Assembly (NCBI GenBank): GCA_003454835.1
Contig: DMTA01000361.1
Coordinates: forward strand, 1-5,515
Source: Achromobacter sp.
GTDB lineage: Bacteria; Pseudomonadota; Gammaproteobacteria; Burkholderiales; Burkholderiaceae_B
DNA: 5,515 nt
Reading direction: 5' to 3'
A program made the translations under genes and the position numbers. The notes beneath the pieces are model-generated. The model saw only the letters and a list, made by a program, of their open reading frames with translations. It did no database searches and was not told the origin of the DNA. The stretch's first letter is position 1. Each line of letters starts with the position of its first letter. Below are positions 5,320 through 5,515 of the stretch, piece after piece.

Positions 5320-5326
5320 ACCGACC

Positions 5327-5515
5327 ATGCCCCGCCCTTCCGAGTCCGCTCCCCTGATCGGAGTGGTCCCGCCGTACATGCTGGACCGGCTTGCGCAGCA
5401 CACCGATGCGCGCGTCAGCATGCCCGCCGTCAAGACGATGATCATCGATCAGCAGCAACGCAGCCTGCGCGAGATGGCCGAGCAGCCGCCACGTGCAACG
5501 CTGGCGCCGACGCGC
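5327..5515 (+). CDS. protealysin-type M4 metallopeptidase, N-terminal propeptide (runs off right edge)
   Basis: The first 63 codons are present and the frame is open to the end of the window. The start MPRPSESAPLIGVVPPYMLD leads into RLAQHTDARVSMPAVKTMII and DQQQRSLREMAEQPP. The VVPPYMLDRLA motif (13-23), followed by a [thr/met]-[leu/ile]-[asp] stretch and a short helix, matches the short propeptide of protealysin-like thermolysin-family (M4) zinc peptidases, where PPxL is conserved. These proteins lack a Sec signal peptide, as here, and are activated by removal of the propeptide. The catalytic HExxH domain lies outside the window. ATG 5327 has GGAG 7 bases upstream, which supports the start. 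Protealysin genes are often followed by a small gene for the inhibitor emfourin, which could be sought to the right. The family call rests on the propeptide alone. Confidence 0.72.
   Translation, partial: MPRPSESAPLIGVVPPYMLDRLAQHTDARVSMPAVKTMIIDQQQRSLREMAEQPPRATLAPTR

Noticed and set aside
4491..5357. 288-codon plus-strand open frame opposite the DUF2442-DUF4375 gene
   Set aside because: The composition is low-information (Arg, Gln, His, Leu) with no motif. The minus strand encodes the NNGGF...CNWG signature.

Overview
The window is GC-rich, densely coded DNA. Gene style, the FecI/FecR pair, a prohibitin-type SPFH protein and a protealysin-like peptidase suggest a betaproteobacterium of the Burkholderiales, most likely Alcaligenaceae (Achromobacter/Bordetella-like). 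The taxonomic guess is inference from protein flavour only. No RNA genes, insertion sequences, CRISPR arrays or integration marks were seen, and no gap between genes exceeds 300 bases.

Layout, left to right. Bases 1-119 (minus) hold the first 39 codons of a FecR-type anti-sigma regulator. It lies directly downstream of a FecI-type ECF sigma factor (131-640, minus), whose promoter carries a Fur-box-like site over its -10, so the pair looks like an iron-starvation signalling unit. A small unrecognised Trp-rich protein (764-1006, minus) follows. A 257-base divergent spacer with a long inverted repeat (1097-1140) then precedes the centrepiece, a 701-residue membrane protein (1264-3369, plus). It joins a PTS EIIC permease domain of the lactose/cellobiose family to a C-terminal EAL c-di-GMP phosphodiesterase domain whose catalytic residues look intact. 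Its stop codon overlaps that of a convergent operon on the minus strand. That operon encodes a 38-residue single-span membrane peptide (4267-4383) followed 2 bases later by a prohibitin-like SPFH membrane scaffold (3362-4264). Upstream is a DUF2442-DUF4375 (DMP19-like) fusion protein (4509-5144, minus). At the right edge a protealysin-type M4 metallopeptidase begins (5327 onward, plus); its leader can form two mutually exclusive hairpins, one of which buries the ribosome binding site.

The genes do not form one pathway. The points most worth following are the EIIC-EAL fusion as a candidate sugar-responsive c-di-GMP receptor, the unannotated small membrane peptide coupled to the SPFH gene, and the possible RNA switch ahead of the M4 peptidase.
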